Origin: CAYWWY01 sp964462525
Lineage (GTDB): Bacteria; Thermotogota; Thermotogae; MWEM01
NCBI GenBank assembly: GCA_964462525.1
Contig: CAYWWY010000008.1
Coordinates: forward strand, 1 to 64,000
Direction of reading: 5' to 3'
Length of the DNA stretch: 64,000 nt
Part shown: piece after piece, positions 43,089-51,917 of the stretch
Layout of the letters: each line of letters begins with the position of its first letter
Numbering within the stretch: position 1 is the stretch's first letter
Translations under genes and position numbers: made by a program
Notes under the pieces: generated by a model
The model's database searches: none
What the model was told of the DNA's origin: nothing
Seen by the model: the letters and a program-made list of their open reading frames with translations, nothing else

Positions 43089-44153
43089 CTACACGTTGAA
43101 TCGGATGTGAAGGATGTCTCCGTCTTCAATTGGGTGTTCTTTTCCGACCACCTTTATCAGCCCTTTTTCCTTGAGGCTTTTTTCACTACCGGATGCTTTG
43201 AAATCATCGTACTTGATAATTTCCGCTCGAATGAACCCGCGTTCCATATCGGAATGAACCTCTCCTGCAGCCTGAAGCGCAGTCGATCCATGCTCCAAAA
43301 TCCACGCCCTCGATTCTTCGCGGCCGCTCGTAAAAAAGGAAATTCGGTTTCCGTGTTTCATCACTTTCGTGGCAAAGCGCTGAATGAAAGGTTCCGCAAC
43401 ACCCAACTCATGCATAAAGCCTGATCGTTCCTCTTCTTCCAAGCTGTTGATTTCCATTTCCAACTTACCGCACACCGCAAGGACATCTAGTGCATTTTGC
43501 TGGATAAAGGGTTGAATCTGCTTGACAAGGTCTTGGTTCGTTTCATAGGCTGGTTCATCCATGTTCAGGATCACGAACTGAGGCAATATCGATGCGAGTG
43601 AATAGCTGCCCAGTCTTTTCTTTTCCTCCAAGTCAAGTGGCTCGTACACAGATTTTGGAAATGAGGATTGCTCTAGCGCTTCTTTCATTCGATACAGGAT
43701 GGGTATTTCCTGTTCTTCCATTCGGTCGAGTTTCCGTTTGGATGATTCCAGTCGATCGATCCGGTTTTCAAGGATTTCCAGGTCTCGTAGAATGATCTCG
43801 GATTTGATCTGGTCCATTTGCTCCATTGGAGAAACCATCATTTCCTCGAACACACCAATGATCCAAACCAATAAATCGCATCCTTGGATCATCCGGAAAA
43901 GCCGATTCCTTTCCTTTTCGCTTTTGGGATCTATGGCAGGTGTGTCCATAAGCTCGAAAGCAATCGGAGTAGTTTTTTTCGATTCATACACCTGTGCCAA
44001 GTGGGTAAGTCTGGGATCTTCAATGACAAGGATCCGCCCATGATCTTCCGGTAAGCCATAGGAACGAGACTCGTCGGAAACCCCTTCTCCAAATAGAAGA
44101 CGAAAAACCGTAGTTTTTCCCGCCATGGGTAAACCGACCAAAGCAATTTTCAT
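43089..44153 (-). CDS. Divergent YchF-like GTPase/ATPase with TGS domain
   Basis: The 354-residue protein has an N-terminal P-loop GLPMAGKTTVF and a switch-2-like DTPAID (YchF normally has GLPNVGKST and DIAGLV). ILNMDE matches the NxxE of YchF/Ola1, which replaces NKxD and favours ATP. The C-terminal 80 residues match the YchF TGS/DUF933 block closely: GREESRAWIL, TALQAAGEVHSDMERGFIRAEI and DGDILHIRFNV. It overlaps the kamE stop by four bases (ATGA). Its divergence from standard YchF and its tight coupling to a B12 aminomutase suggest an accessory role, for example as a chaperone or reactivator, which is inference. Confidence 0.75.
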   Translation of the reverse strand: MKIALVGLPMAGKTTVFRLLFGEGVSDESRSYGLPEDHGRILVIEDPRLTHLAQVYESKKTTPIAFELMDTPAIDPKSEKERNRLFRMIQGCDLLVWIIGVFEEMMVSPMEQMDQIKSEIILRDLEILENRIDRLESSKRKLDRMEEQEIPILYRMKEALEQSSFPKSVYEPLDLEEKKRLGSYSLASILPQFVILNMDEPAYETNQDLVKQIQPFIQQNALDVLAVCGKLEMEINSLEEEERSGFMHELGVAEPFIQRFATKVMKHGNRISFFTSGREESRAWILEHGSTALQAAGEVHSDMERGFIRAEIIKYDDFKASGSEKSLKEKGLIKVVGKEHPIEDGDILHIRFNV

Positions 44154-44902
44154 AGGCCCTCCTTTCCCGATCGCGCACAGATTTCCCGAGCAATAAAACT
44201 TGCCACATGGCTGGGTAGCGTTCCGGGGCCAAATCCCGCGTCATATCCGAGTTCGAGGGCAAGCGCATGGCTGATTCTGGGGCCTCCTGCCACCACCAAA
44301 AAACGATCGCGGGCTCCTTCAGCTTCAATCATCTCGATCAGACGAACCATCTGTTGAATGTGAATGTTCTTTTGGGTCACGATTTGCGAGATTAAGACTA
44401 CGTCTGCGTTGACTTCGATCGATTTTCGGATCAGGTCTTCACATGGCACTTGGCTCCCCATATTGGTCACGGAAAAGTGGTGGTATCGTTCCAAGCCATA
44501 GTCGCCATGGAAGCCTTTCATATTCAGAATGGCATCCAACCCGACTGTGTGGGCATCGCTTTCAATAGTAGCGCCAACAACGACGATCGATCTCCCCAGA
44601 TGTTTTTCGATATATGCATCAGTTTCTTCTCGATGCATGTATTCAATCGGAAGGTCCACTACCTTGATGTCTCGTAGGTTGATCGCTATCGGTGTCTTTC
44701 CGTATACGATGAAGAAGGAGAACTCTCCGCCCAAGTTTTCAGCCAAGACGACCTCTGCTTTTTCAAAACCCATTTTGAGAACCAGCTCTTTCGCGGCTTC
44801 TTTCCCCAACGCATCTGCTTTCACAGGAAGAGTAAAGGATAACTGGACAGCGCCATCATTCAGAGTATCGCCGTATGGCCGGATTAGGAATGGATTAGTC
44901 AT
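44150..44902 (-). CDS. kamE: D-lysine/L-beta-lysine 5,6-aminomutase, beta subunit (cobalamin-binding)
   Basis: The 250-residue protein has the B12 base-off motif Asp116-x-His118-x-x-Gly121 (SDAHTVGLD). Lys129, eleven residues after the cobalt-ligand His, lies in ILNMKGFHGDYG, where the PLP-Schiff-base Lys of the C. sticklandii enzyme is found. The end has GGPRISHALALELGYDAGFGPGT. It and KamD shift an amino group from C6 to C5 of D-lysine or L-beta-lysine in lysine fermentation. The start is the ATG at 44902, which overlaps the kamD stop. The other lysine-fermentation genes are absent from this window. Confidence 0.92.
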   Translation of the reverse strand: MTNPFLIRPYGDTLNDGAVQLSFTLPVKADALGKEAAKELVLKMGFEKAEVVLAENLGGEFSFFIVYGKTPIAINLRDIKVVDLPIEYMHREETDAYIEKHLGRSIVVVGATIESDAHTVGLDAILNMKGFHGDYGLERYHHFSVTNMGSQVPCEDLIRKSIEVNADVVLISQIVTQKNIHIQQMVRLIEMIEAEGARDRFLVVAGGPRISHALALELGYDAGFGPGTLPSHVASFIAREICARSGKEGL

Positions 44903-46460
44903 GATGTGCACCTGCCGGCAATAGCATCGATTCAATCTTGTCGAAGAAGGGGTTGCAATAGGAGTCCTCTTTGATGATTACTCCCTCCAGTCCTTTTCCT
45001 CCATCACGAGGGCGAGAGATATCGGCAAACTGCCCTTCTTCAATGGCTTTCATCAATCCAACTTCAGCAGTGTGTTCCAATAGGTTCAAGGCTTGCGCCA
45101 ACACTTCATTGGCTCTTTGTTCGATCCATCCTCCCGATTTGATCTGGATTTCTTCCTTTAATCCCCGCGCCGTGCCAAAGATATAGTTGGCATTCGTCAG
45201 GGCGAGGTACCGATCTTGGAGATAAGGAGTATGAATGGCTTCAGTCGGCATACCCAACAACTGAATATCCTGACCTGTCAAGATGGCAGCTAGATTGAAC
45301 ATTGCATTCATGATGAATCCTTTGAAAATGTTGCCCGTCATATATTTGGTGGGAGGCATATATTTAGGTGTGGCGTATGGAAAAAGCTGACGAGTGAGCA
45401 AGGCATGAGCCAGTTCATAGAGAAATCCATTTTCGATATCCGGGTCAATTTCAAATGCGTGTCCAAGACCCATAAATCGTTCCTCCATACCGGCTGCTTT
45501 CGCAAAGGCTTCATTGATCAACTGGGACGCAGTCACTGCATACGCTTTTTCAATGGCGTCGGAGGTGGTAAGATAATTATCTTCTCCCGTATTAATTGTA
45601 ATATGGGCCAGCGCGCAGATCATACGGGAAAAGTATTGGTCGATCAAGGTTCGTTTCATGTTGATATCTCGGAAGAGAATTCCATACATGGAATCGTTGA
45701 GCAGAAAATCCAAGCCTTCCCAAGAAGCCATCATGGCAATCTCAGGCATGCACAGTCCCGATGCGTAGTTGACCAGACGGATATACCGCCCCGCCTCTTT
45801 GCCGGATTCATCCAAAGCGCGACGCATAATCCGAAAGTTTTCCTGGCTTGCATAGGTGCCCCCAAATCCTTCGGTTGTCGCCCCATACGGGACATACTCC
45901 AAAAGACTTTGGGCGGTTGACCGGATTACGGCAATGACATCCGCCCCTTGGGTGACAGCAGCTTTGGCCTGCTGCGTATCTTCGTGAATATTGCCGGTAG
46001 CGACGATCACGTATCGAAGGGGGCGCAATGGGTCTCCTAGGTCGTGAAGCATTTGGTTTCGCTCATCACGAATTGATAAAATACGATCGATGGCCATCTG
46101 TGCAAACCCTTCCAAATAATCGTCAATCTCATTTTTGGGCATGATCGGCACCGAAGTTAAGTCAAGTCCATCTGCAACTGCTATGGCTAGTTGTTGAGGT
46201 TCACATCTCTTTTGGATGCACCCGTTTGCGATCCAAAAGCTTGCCCCGTGCCCCAAAACCTTCTTTTGATAAAGATGATCGATCATGACATTGGGAAAGG
46301 GAGTGCCATCGGAGTCTTCTCCATCCACACCCATATATCGGGCCGCTGTTCTTTCGATGGATAGAGTCGTATGCGTCTGGACGAAGCGCTGAATGGGTTG
46401 GATGATGGTCTGCGCGAGCTGTTTGGTTTTCTGTACCAATTGGTCATCGAGTTGAATCAT
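44895..46460 (-). CDS. kamD: D-lysine/L-beta-lysine 5,6-aminomutase, alpha subunit
   Basis: The 521-residue catalytic subunit shows the KamD pattern in order: ERTAARYMGVDG, VLGHGASFWIANGC, VIVATGNIHEDTQQAKAAV, VPYGATTEGFGGTY, VNYASGLCMPEIA and PPTKYMTGNIFKG. Binds the cobalamin-PLP beta subunit to form the barrel active site. It is downstream of ruvB with a 48-base gap and preceded by AAAGGTG. Why an aminomutase lies between DNA-repair and pilus genes is unclear; operon drift is common in this window. Confidence 0.92.
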   Translation of the reverse strand: MIQLDDQLVQKTKQLAQTIIQPIQRFVQTHTTLSIERTAARYMGVDGEDSDGTPFPNVMIDHLYQKKVLGHGASFWIANGCIQKRCEPQQLAIAVADGLDLTSVPIMPKNEIDDYLEGFAQMAIDRILSIRDERNQMLHDLGDPLRPLRYVIVATGNIHEDTQQAKAAVTQGADVIAVIRSTAQSLLEYVPYGATTEGFGGTYASQENFRIMRRALDESGKEAGRYIRLVNYASGLCMPEIAMMASWEGLDFLLNDSMYGILFRDINMKRTLIDQYFSRMICALAHITINTGEDNYLTTSDAIEKAYAVTASQLINEAFAKAAGMEERFMGLGHAFEIDPDIENGFLYELAHALLTRQLFPYATPKYMPPTKYMTGNIFKGFIMNAMFNLAAILTGQDIQLLGMPTEAIHTPYLQDRYLALTNANYIFGTARGLKEEIQIKSGGWIEQRANEVLAQALNLLEHTAEVGLMKAIEEGQFADISRPRDGGKGLEGVIIKEDSYCNPFFDKIESMLLPAGAHHD

Positions 46461-46508
46461 GAGCGCACCTTTCTCTGGTTCAATTTGGGTTTATGAGTGA
46501 TTGCCTCG

Positions 46509-47567
46509 CTAAAACATTGGCACTTGAGGGTTCGTTTGATCCGCATCATATCCCAAGTGCTGGTATGCTTTCAGGGTGGCATTGCGTCCTCGGTGAGACC
46601 GTGTAAGAAATCCTGTCTGGATCAAAAACGGTTCATACACCTCACTGATGGTGTCTGGTTCGACGCCTGCCGCGGCTGCAATAGCGCGGATTCCTGCGGG
46701 ACCGCCTTTGTAGTGGTCGATTAGAATCCGCAGGATTTTTCTGTCCATGTAGTCCAGACCAAAACTGTCGATTTCCAAAGACTCCAAAGCTTCGAGGGTA
46801 TCATGGAGATCGATTTGGGTTTTGCTTTTCACCGTAGCAAAATCTCGAATCCGTTTAAGCAAGCGGTTTGCGATCCGAGGCGTTCCTCGCGCTCGTTCAG
46901 CAGTAATTTGCGCCGCTTCTTCGGATATCCCCATCTGGAGTAGATGGGCCGATCTCTGAACGATTTTCAACAATTCGTCTGGTGTATAGAAATCCAGCTC
47001 AAATATCATACCGAATCGGTTTCGGAGTGGAGAGGTGAGCAATCCGCTCCGGGTCGTTGCTCCGATCAGAGTGAAATGGTTGATATCAATCCGAATCGAT
47101 CGGGCGCTCGGCCCCTTTCCGATTAGTATATCCAGAGAATAATCTTCCATAGCGGAATACAGTACTTCTTCTATGGAACGGTTCAACCGATGGATTTCAT
47201 CGATAAACAGGACCTCGCCCGGCTCAATATTGGTCAGAATCGCGGCTAAGTCCCCTTGTTTCTCAATGACTGGCCCCGAAGTGACATGGACCGAAGTATC
47301 CATCTCATTGCTGATCACATAGGCAAGAGTCGTTTTCCCCAAACCCGGAGGCCCTGCGAGAAGCACGTGGTCAAGAGGTTCTTTTCGAATCTTGGCAGCA
47401 TCCAACGAAATCTGTAGCCTTCGTTTGATTTTTTCCTGACCCACATATTCATCCAGGGTCTTGGGCCGCAAGGTTACAAAGGAACGGTCTTCCTGGGCTG
47501 TTTTTGGGCTGACCAGCCTTTCCAGTTCTTCCTCTTCTTCATGCAATCGCGATTCGATATGCTTCAT
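46509..47567 (-). CDS. ruvB: Holliday junction branch migration ATPase RuvB
   Basis: The 352-residue protein has RPKTLDEYVGQEKIK, Walker A GPPGLGKTTLA, Walker B LFIDEIHRL, the sensor IGATTRSGLLTSPLRNRF and the C-terminal winged-helix HRGRNATLKAYQHLG. It drives branch migration with RuvA. The start is ATG 47567, an ATGA overlap with prmC; a longer reading inside prmC lacks a ribosome site. Confidence 0.95.
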   Translation of the reverse strand: MKHIESRLHEEEEELERLVSPKTAQEDRSFVTLRPKTLDEYVGQEKIKRRLQISLDAAKIRKEPLDHVLLAGPPGLGKTTLAYVISNEMDTSVHVTSGPVIEKQGDLAAILTNIEPGEVLFIDEIHRLNRSIEEVLYSAMEDYSLDILIGKGPSARSIRIDINHFTLIGATTRSGLLTSPLRNRFGMIFELDFYTPDELLKIVQRSAHLLQMGISEEAAQITAERARGTPRIANRLLKRIRDFATVKSKTQIDLHDTLEALESLEIDSFGLDYMDRKILRILIDHYKGGPAGIRAIAAAAGVEPDTISEVYEPFLIQTGFLTRSHRGRNATLKAYQHLGYDADQTNPQVPMF

Positions 47568-48427
47568 TCCACCACTACTTTCATCATCCGCCATCTTTGA
47601 TTCAGATCTTGCTTCCATTGGATCGTTCCACAACCTTCAAACAGATGGTTCAGGGCATTTTTCTGGTCATGGGCAATTTCCATGTAAAGGGCGGTTTTTT
47701 TTCGGAGGGGAAAATGCGCTCGGACCTTTCGGAAAAAACCCAAACCATCTGCGCCTCCATATAGAGCTGTCGCTGGTTCGAATGCGGCCACTTGAGGATC
47801 GAGCATGGTTTTCTGCTGCTCAGCCACATAGGGAGGATTGCAAATAATTATGTCAAACGAATCCAACGCATCTCGCACAGGATCAAGGAAGTCACCTTCC
47901 AAAAACCGAATCCGATCTGAAACCGCAGCCTCAGCTGCATTCGTTCTCGCGATAGCCAAGGCTTTGGGAGATATATCCGTCGCGGTTATCTCGGCAGTAT
48001 CGATAAAATGGGCGATGGACACCGCGATGGCGCCGCTGCCTGTGCAAAGGTCCAGGACCTGCAGCGGTTGGTCGAGTTCTTCCTTTCTATAGTCGTCGAC
48101 AACCCATTGAACCAGTTCTTCGGTTTCGGTTCGGGGTATGAGCACATCGGGTGTAACACTGATTTTTAAAGTAAAAAATGGTTGATATCCCAGAACATAA
48201 GCCAACGGTTCACCTTGCTTAATCCTTCTTAAAGCGGCTCCAAAACGGGATAAGATCTCTTCGGGAATCACTTCGTTCCAACGGATATACAGTTGGGTTC
48301 GTTCTGAACCAAACTGAGCTGCCAGAAGCCATTCGGAAACCAGACGCGCGTTTTCGGAATGTTTTTCTGCGAGATATCCGCTACTCCATAAGATGGCCTG
48401 GCCAATCGTCCATTTTCTCTTTTCCAT
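47564..48427 (-). CDS. prmC: Release-factor glutamine methyltransferase PrmC
   Basis: The 287-residue protein has the SAM motif DLCTGSGAIAVSIA, then NPPYVAEQQ (the NPPY signature that methylates Gln in the GGQ of RF1/RF2), and PRTETEELVQW. Head of the long leftward series; GAGGTG is close upstream of the ATG. Confidence 0.92.
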   Translation of the reverse strand: MEKRKWTIGQAILWSSGYLAEKHSENARLVSEWLLAAQFGSERTQLYIRWNEVIPEEILSRFGAALRRIKQGEPLAYVLGYQPFFTLKISVTPDVLIPRTETEELVQWVVDDYRKEELDQPLQVLDLCTGSGAIAVSIAHFIDTAEITATDISPKALAIARTNAAEAAVSDRIRFLEGDFLDPVRDALDSFDIIICNPPYVAEQQKTMLDPQVAAFEPATALYGGADGLGFFRKVRAHFPLRKKTALYMEIAHDQKNALNHLFEGCGTIQWKQDLNQRWRMMKVVVE

Positions 48428-48444
48428 AACACCTCTTCAACGGT

Positions 48445-48453
48445 ATTTTACCA
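48445..48453 (-). promoter_or_regulatory. Extended -10 promoter of the leftward series
   Basis: On the minus strand TGGTAAAAT, 18 bases upstream of the prmC start. The -35 is poor (TTCCAA). Confidence 0.45.
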
Positions 48454-48502
48454 TATATTTTACGAAATTGGAAGAGTAAATAATGTAAAAAACCGTTTGG
48501 AA

Positions 48503-48532
48503 TTGCCAGAAAAACCCAGTTTGTGATACAAT
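48503..48532 (+). promoter_or_regulatory. Promoter of the rightward series
   Basis: TTGCCA at 48503-48508, 18 bases, TACAAT at 48527-48532 with a TGA extension. It is divergent from the prmC promoter in a 163-base gap. Confidence 0.6.
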
Positions 48533-48590
48533 AGAACCAGATTCCATTAAACCATTGTAATCTTTACCTCCAAACGAAAGGAGCTTCTTC

Positions 48591-49781
48591 ATGAAACCCC
48601 GTCAAATTCATGATTCGATCTTTTGGGTAGGTGTGAACGACACGCAAACCAGCCTTTTTGAAAACCAGCTCTCGTTACCCCATGGCATAGCATATAATTC
48701 CTATCTGATTCTTGATGATCAGGTTGTTCTGATCGATACAGTCAAAGGATCCTTTTTTTCTTCCTTCTTGTCTTCTTTGAAAGGAGTGCTCCAGGGGCGA
48801 CCGATTGATTATCTGGTCATCAATCATATGGAACCGGACCATTCGGGCGCAGTGGATGCTCTGATCGAACTGTATCCAAAGATGAAATTGATCGGGAATT
48901 CCAAAACCAGAGATATGGTTCGGGCGTATTTTCACCACGAGATCGACTTTGTTGAAGTCCAGGACGGACAGCGATTTTCAATCGGCAAAAAAGAGCTTCA
49001 ATTCTTTTTCATTCCAATGGTCCATTGGCCAGAAACAATGGTAACCTATGATTCTTCCAGCGGAACGCTATTCTCCTGCGATGCTTTTGGGGGGTTTGGC
49101 ACCTTGGATGGGGGGATCTTCGACGACGAACTGGATTTTTCTGTATTGGAAGGGGAAATGCTCCGATATTACGCCAATATCGTCGGTAGATACAGCAGTA
49201 TGGTTCAGAAAGCCTTGAATAAACTGGGAGGCATTCAGATTCAGACCATCGCTCCATCCCATGGTATGGTCTGGAGAAAAGACCCGCGAAAAGTCATCGG
49301 ATTGTATGATCGGTGGAGTCGTCAAGACACGGAAAGAGGCGCGGTGGTTGTGTACGGAACCATGTACGGCAATACAGAAACCATGGCGTACTCAATCGCT
49401 AAAGGAATGCGTGATTCAGGGCTACACAACATTATTCTGCATAACCTGAGCAAATCGGATCATTCCGAAGCAATCCGGGATATCTGGAGAATGAGAGGAC
49501 TGGCGCTTGGGTGTTGTACGTACAACATGAGCATGTTTCCCAAGATGGACGCTCTTGTCCGGAGCATCGACAACAAAATGATCCTAAATCGGATTGCGGG
49601 TCTTTTTGGCACGTATACATGGAGTGGAGGGGGTATGAAAGGGGTACAAGCTTTTGTTGAAAAATGGAAGTGGCCTTTGATCGGACCTCAGGTTGAGGTG
49701 AAGGGAGTCCCTACATCGGAAGACCTTTCTCAAACTCATCTCTTGGGGAAACACATGGCATTGGAGATTCTCAAATCCTAG
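48591..49781 (+). CDS. Flavodiiron protein (A-type flavoprotein, O2/NO reductase)
   Basis: The 396-residue protein joins a metallo-beta-lactamase-like diiron domain and a flavodoxin domain. The iron ligands show in NHMEPDHSG (His79, Glu81, Asp83/His84), later VHWPE and CDAFG. The flavodoxin P-loop is VYGTMYGNTETMA at about 253-265. It reduces O2 to water or NO to N2O in anaerobes, with electrons from a rubredoxin or ferredoxin that is not encoded here. Protects an anaerobe against oxygen. GAAAGGAG is upstream of the ATG. Confidence 0.93.
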   Translation: MKPRQIHDSIFWVGVNDTQTSLFENQLSLPHGIAYNSYLILDDQVVLIDTVKGSFFSSFLSSLKGVLQGRPIDYLVINHMEPDHSGAVDALIELYPKMKLIGNSKTRDMVRAYFHHEIDFVEVQDGQRFSIGKKELQFFFIPMVHWPETMVTYDSSSGTLFSCDAFGGFGTLDGGIFDDELDFSVLEGEMLRYYANIVGRYSSMVQKALNKLGGIQIQTIAPSHGMVWRKDPRKVIGLYDRWSRQDTERGAVVVYGTMYGNTETMAYSIAKGMRDSGLHNIILHNLSKSDHSEAIRDIWRMRGLALGCCTYNMSMFPKMDALVRSIDNKMILNRIAGLFGTYTWSGGGMKGVQAFVEKWKWPLIGPQVEVKGVPTSEDLSQTHLLGKHMALEILKS

Positions 49782-51917
49782 ATGAAAAGAAGAGCCCTTT
49801 TCCTGTTGCATATCTTGCACATTGCTGTGTTCGTTGTTTCATTTGCTTCCGCAAAACCCTTTATCCGAGTAATTGGGGACGTTGCCTATCCTCCTTTTGA
49901 ATACCTAAACCCTGATGGAGTCCCCGAAGGATACTTGGTCGATCTTTGGGCATTGATTGCAGAGAAGACTGGGATTGCATATTCATATCAACTCACTGTA
50001 TGGAAAGATGCATTGAATATGTTGCAAGCCCACGAAGCGGATGTCATAGGGGGGGTCTTCAAAACACCCGAGCGGGAAGCTGTATTTGAATTTTCTCGTC
50101 CCTACTATGAGATTACTGCTCATATCTTCTTTCAAGAAGGGTTGACGGGCATTCGCGCAGTGGATGATCTGCAAGGGTTCATTGTCGGCGTAGTCGAAGG
50201 AGACGCTTCGCAAGCATACCTGGAACGACACCTGACCAATGGCTATCTCAAACTGTATGATGGTTGGGAGGAGTTGGTAAAAGCGGCGCTTTCAGAAGAA
50301 GTAAAAGTCTTTGTTATGGATAAGCCCACCGCTTTATATTTTTTGGCGTTGCATCAGGCAGAAGATAAGATTCGGTATCAACCCGAACCGTTGTATTCCG
50401 AAGCCTTCCATATGATTGTGGCAAAAGAAAACACTGCGCTGCTTCACATGATCAACCAAGGGCTTGACCAAATTACGCCTCAGGAAATGAAGAGTCTGGA
50501 AAATCGATGGATGGGAAAAGAGATTGGGTACCCATCAAACATTACAAGAGTTCTTTGGTTCATTTTAATCTCAGCCGTCGTAATGATTGCGATGATTGTC
50601 TGGAACATGATCTTGAAGCGGAAAATCCGGAAAGCTGTTTTGACGATCCAAGGGCAAAACCGCGATTTGCAGCAACAGAATGAGCAGCTGCAAAGAAACA
50701 AAGACGAGTTAAAAGCTTTGAATGAAGAATTGCACAGTTCAACACAGCAGCTTGAGGCTTCGTATGCCGAGCTGGAAGCAGTGAATCGGGGAATGGAACA
50801 GATTATTGATGTAACAGCTCGCATGTCAGAAGCGGCAAAAGAAAATGACGAATCCTTTCTTACTCAGCTGCTGGAGATGCTGTTGGTCCTAGTGCCCCGA
50901 GCCGACTATGGAAGCTTATCGTTGGTTGAGGATGGCCAATGGCGGTTTGTGCATGCGGTTGGGCATGACTTGGAACGGCTGAAAAAGTTGAAATTGAAAT
51001 CAATCTACTTGATGGAAATAGAAAAAGCGGCAATTTTCCCGAATATTCTCGAACGAAACAGGACAATCCTAGATGACCCGATTTTGGTGGAGTTGAATAA
51101 GGCGACTTTGCCGATCAAAGAGTCGATTGTCAGCGCGCTTCGTTTTGGGGGAAATCACGTCGGAAACATGGCCTTAGATATAGGAGAGGGGAAGTCAGAG
51201 CGATTTCAGGAAAAAGATGTGACGATCGTCAATGCCTTTTCGAATGTCGCTTCTTCTTTTATTGGGATGCAAAGGTATATGATCGAACAGGGAAAATTCC
51301 AAAAACAACTGTTAATGGCCATGATCCAGATTCTAGAGATCTATGATCCTTACACCCATGGACACTCCGAAAAGGTAGCCGAGTACTCAGCCCTGATTGC
51401 TCAGGATATGGGGATGAAAAAGGAACAGATTCAACGGATTTATTGGGCAGGTTTGGTGCATGATATTGGAAAGATTCTTGTTCCCCAAGGCATTCTGTCC
51501 AAACCCGATAAGCTAACCTATCATGAGTTTGAAACGATCAAGTCTCACCCGGAATGGGGTGCTCGGGTTTTACAGACCTCTGAAGAGCTTCAGGATATCG
51601 TAGAGAGTGTTCTGTATCACCATGAGCGATGGGATGGCAAAGGCTATCCGGAAGGAAAAAAAGCAGAGGACATCCCAATCAACGCCCGGATTATCGGGAT
51701 GGCCGATGCATATGATGCCATGATTTCCGATCGGCCCTATCGGGTTGGGCTCAAGCTAGATGAGGCCATCGAAGAAATCCGTCAAAACAGCGGAAAGCAA
51801 TTTGATCCAACCATCGTAGAGGTTTTTCTGAGACATCTTTATCAGGATCGAATGGGTTCCAGCAGCATTAACAGAAAACTGAATGGGGATAATCAAGGGA
51901 GGTTGACTCATGCGTAG
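49782..51917 (+). CDS. Periplasmic-sensor HD-GYP c-di-GMP phosphodiesterase
   Basis: The 711-residue protein has a signal peptide and then a family-3 amino-acid-binding-type sensor domain (to about 245, VAYPPFEYLNPDGVPEG), one membrane helix (about 258-278), a coiled coil (about 285-345), a GAF-like domain (about 350-500) and a complete HD-GYP domain: HSEKVAEYS, HDIGK, HHERWDGKGYPEG. It should cut the second messenger c-di-GMP in response to a periplasmic ligand. Starts directly after the flavodiiron stop; the stop overlaps the next ORF by eight bases. Confidence 0.88.
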   Translation: MKRRALFLLHILHIAVFVVSFASAKPFIRVIGDVAYPPFEYLNPDGVPEGYLVDLWALIAEKTGIAYSYQLTVWKDALNMLQAHEADVIGGVFKTPEREAVFEFSRPYYEITAHIFFQEGLTGIRAVDDLQGFIVGVVEGDASQAYLERHLTNGYLKLYDGWEELVKAALSEEVKVFVMDKPTALYFLALHQAEDKIRYQPEPLYSEAFHMIVAKENTALLHMINQGLDQITPQEMKSLENRWMGKEIGYPSNITRVLWFILISAVVMIAMIVWNMILKRKIRKAVLTIQGQNRDLQQQNEQLQRNKDELKALNEELHSSTQQLEASYAELEAVNRGMEQIIDVTARMSEAAKENDESFLTQLLEMLLVLVPRADYGSLSLVEDGQWRFVHAVGHDLERLKKLKLKSIYLMEIEKAAIFPNILERNRTILDDPILVELNKATLPIKESIVSALRFGGNHVGNMALDIGEGKSERFQEKDVTIVNAFSNVASSFIGMQRYMIEQGKFQKQLLMAMIQILEIYDPYTHGHSEKVAEYSALIAQDMGMKKEQIQRIYWAGLVHDIGKILVPQGILSKPDKLTYHEFETIKSHPEWGARVLQTSEELQDIVESVLYHHERWDGKGYPEGKKAEDIPINARIIGMADAYDAMISDRPYRVGLKLDEAIEEIRQNSGKQFDPTIVEVFLRHLYQDRMGSSSINRKLNGDNQGRLTHA

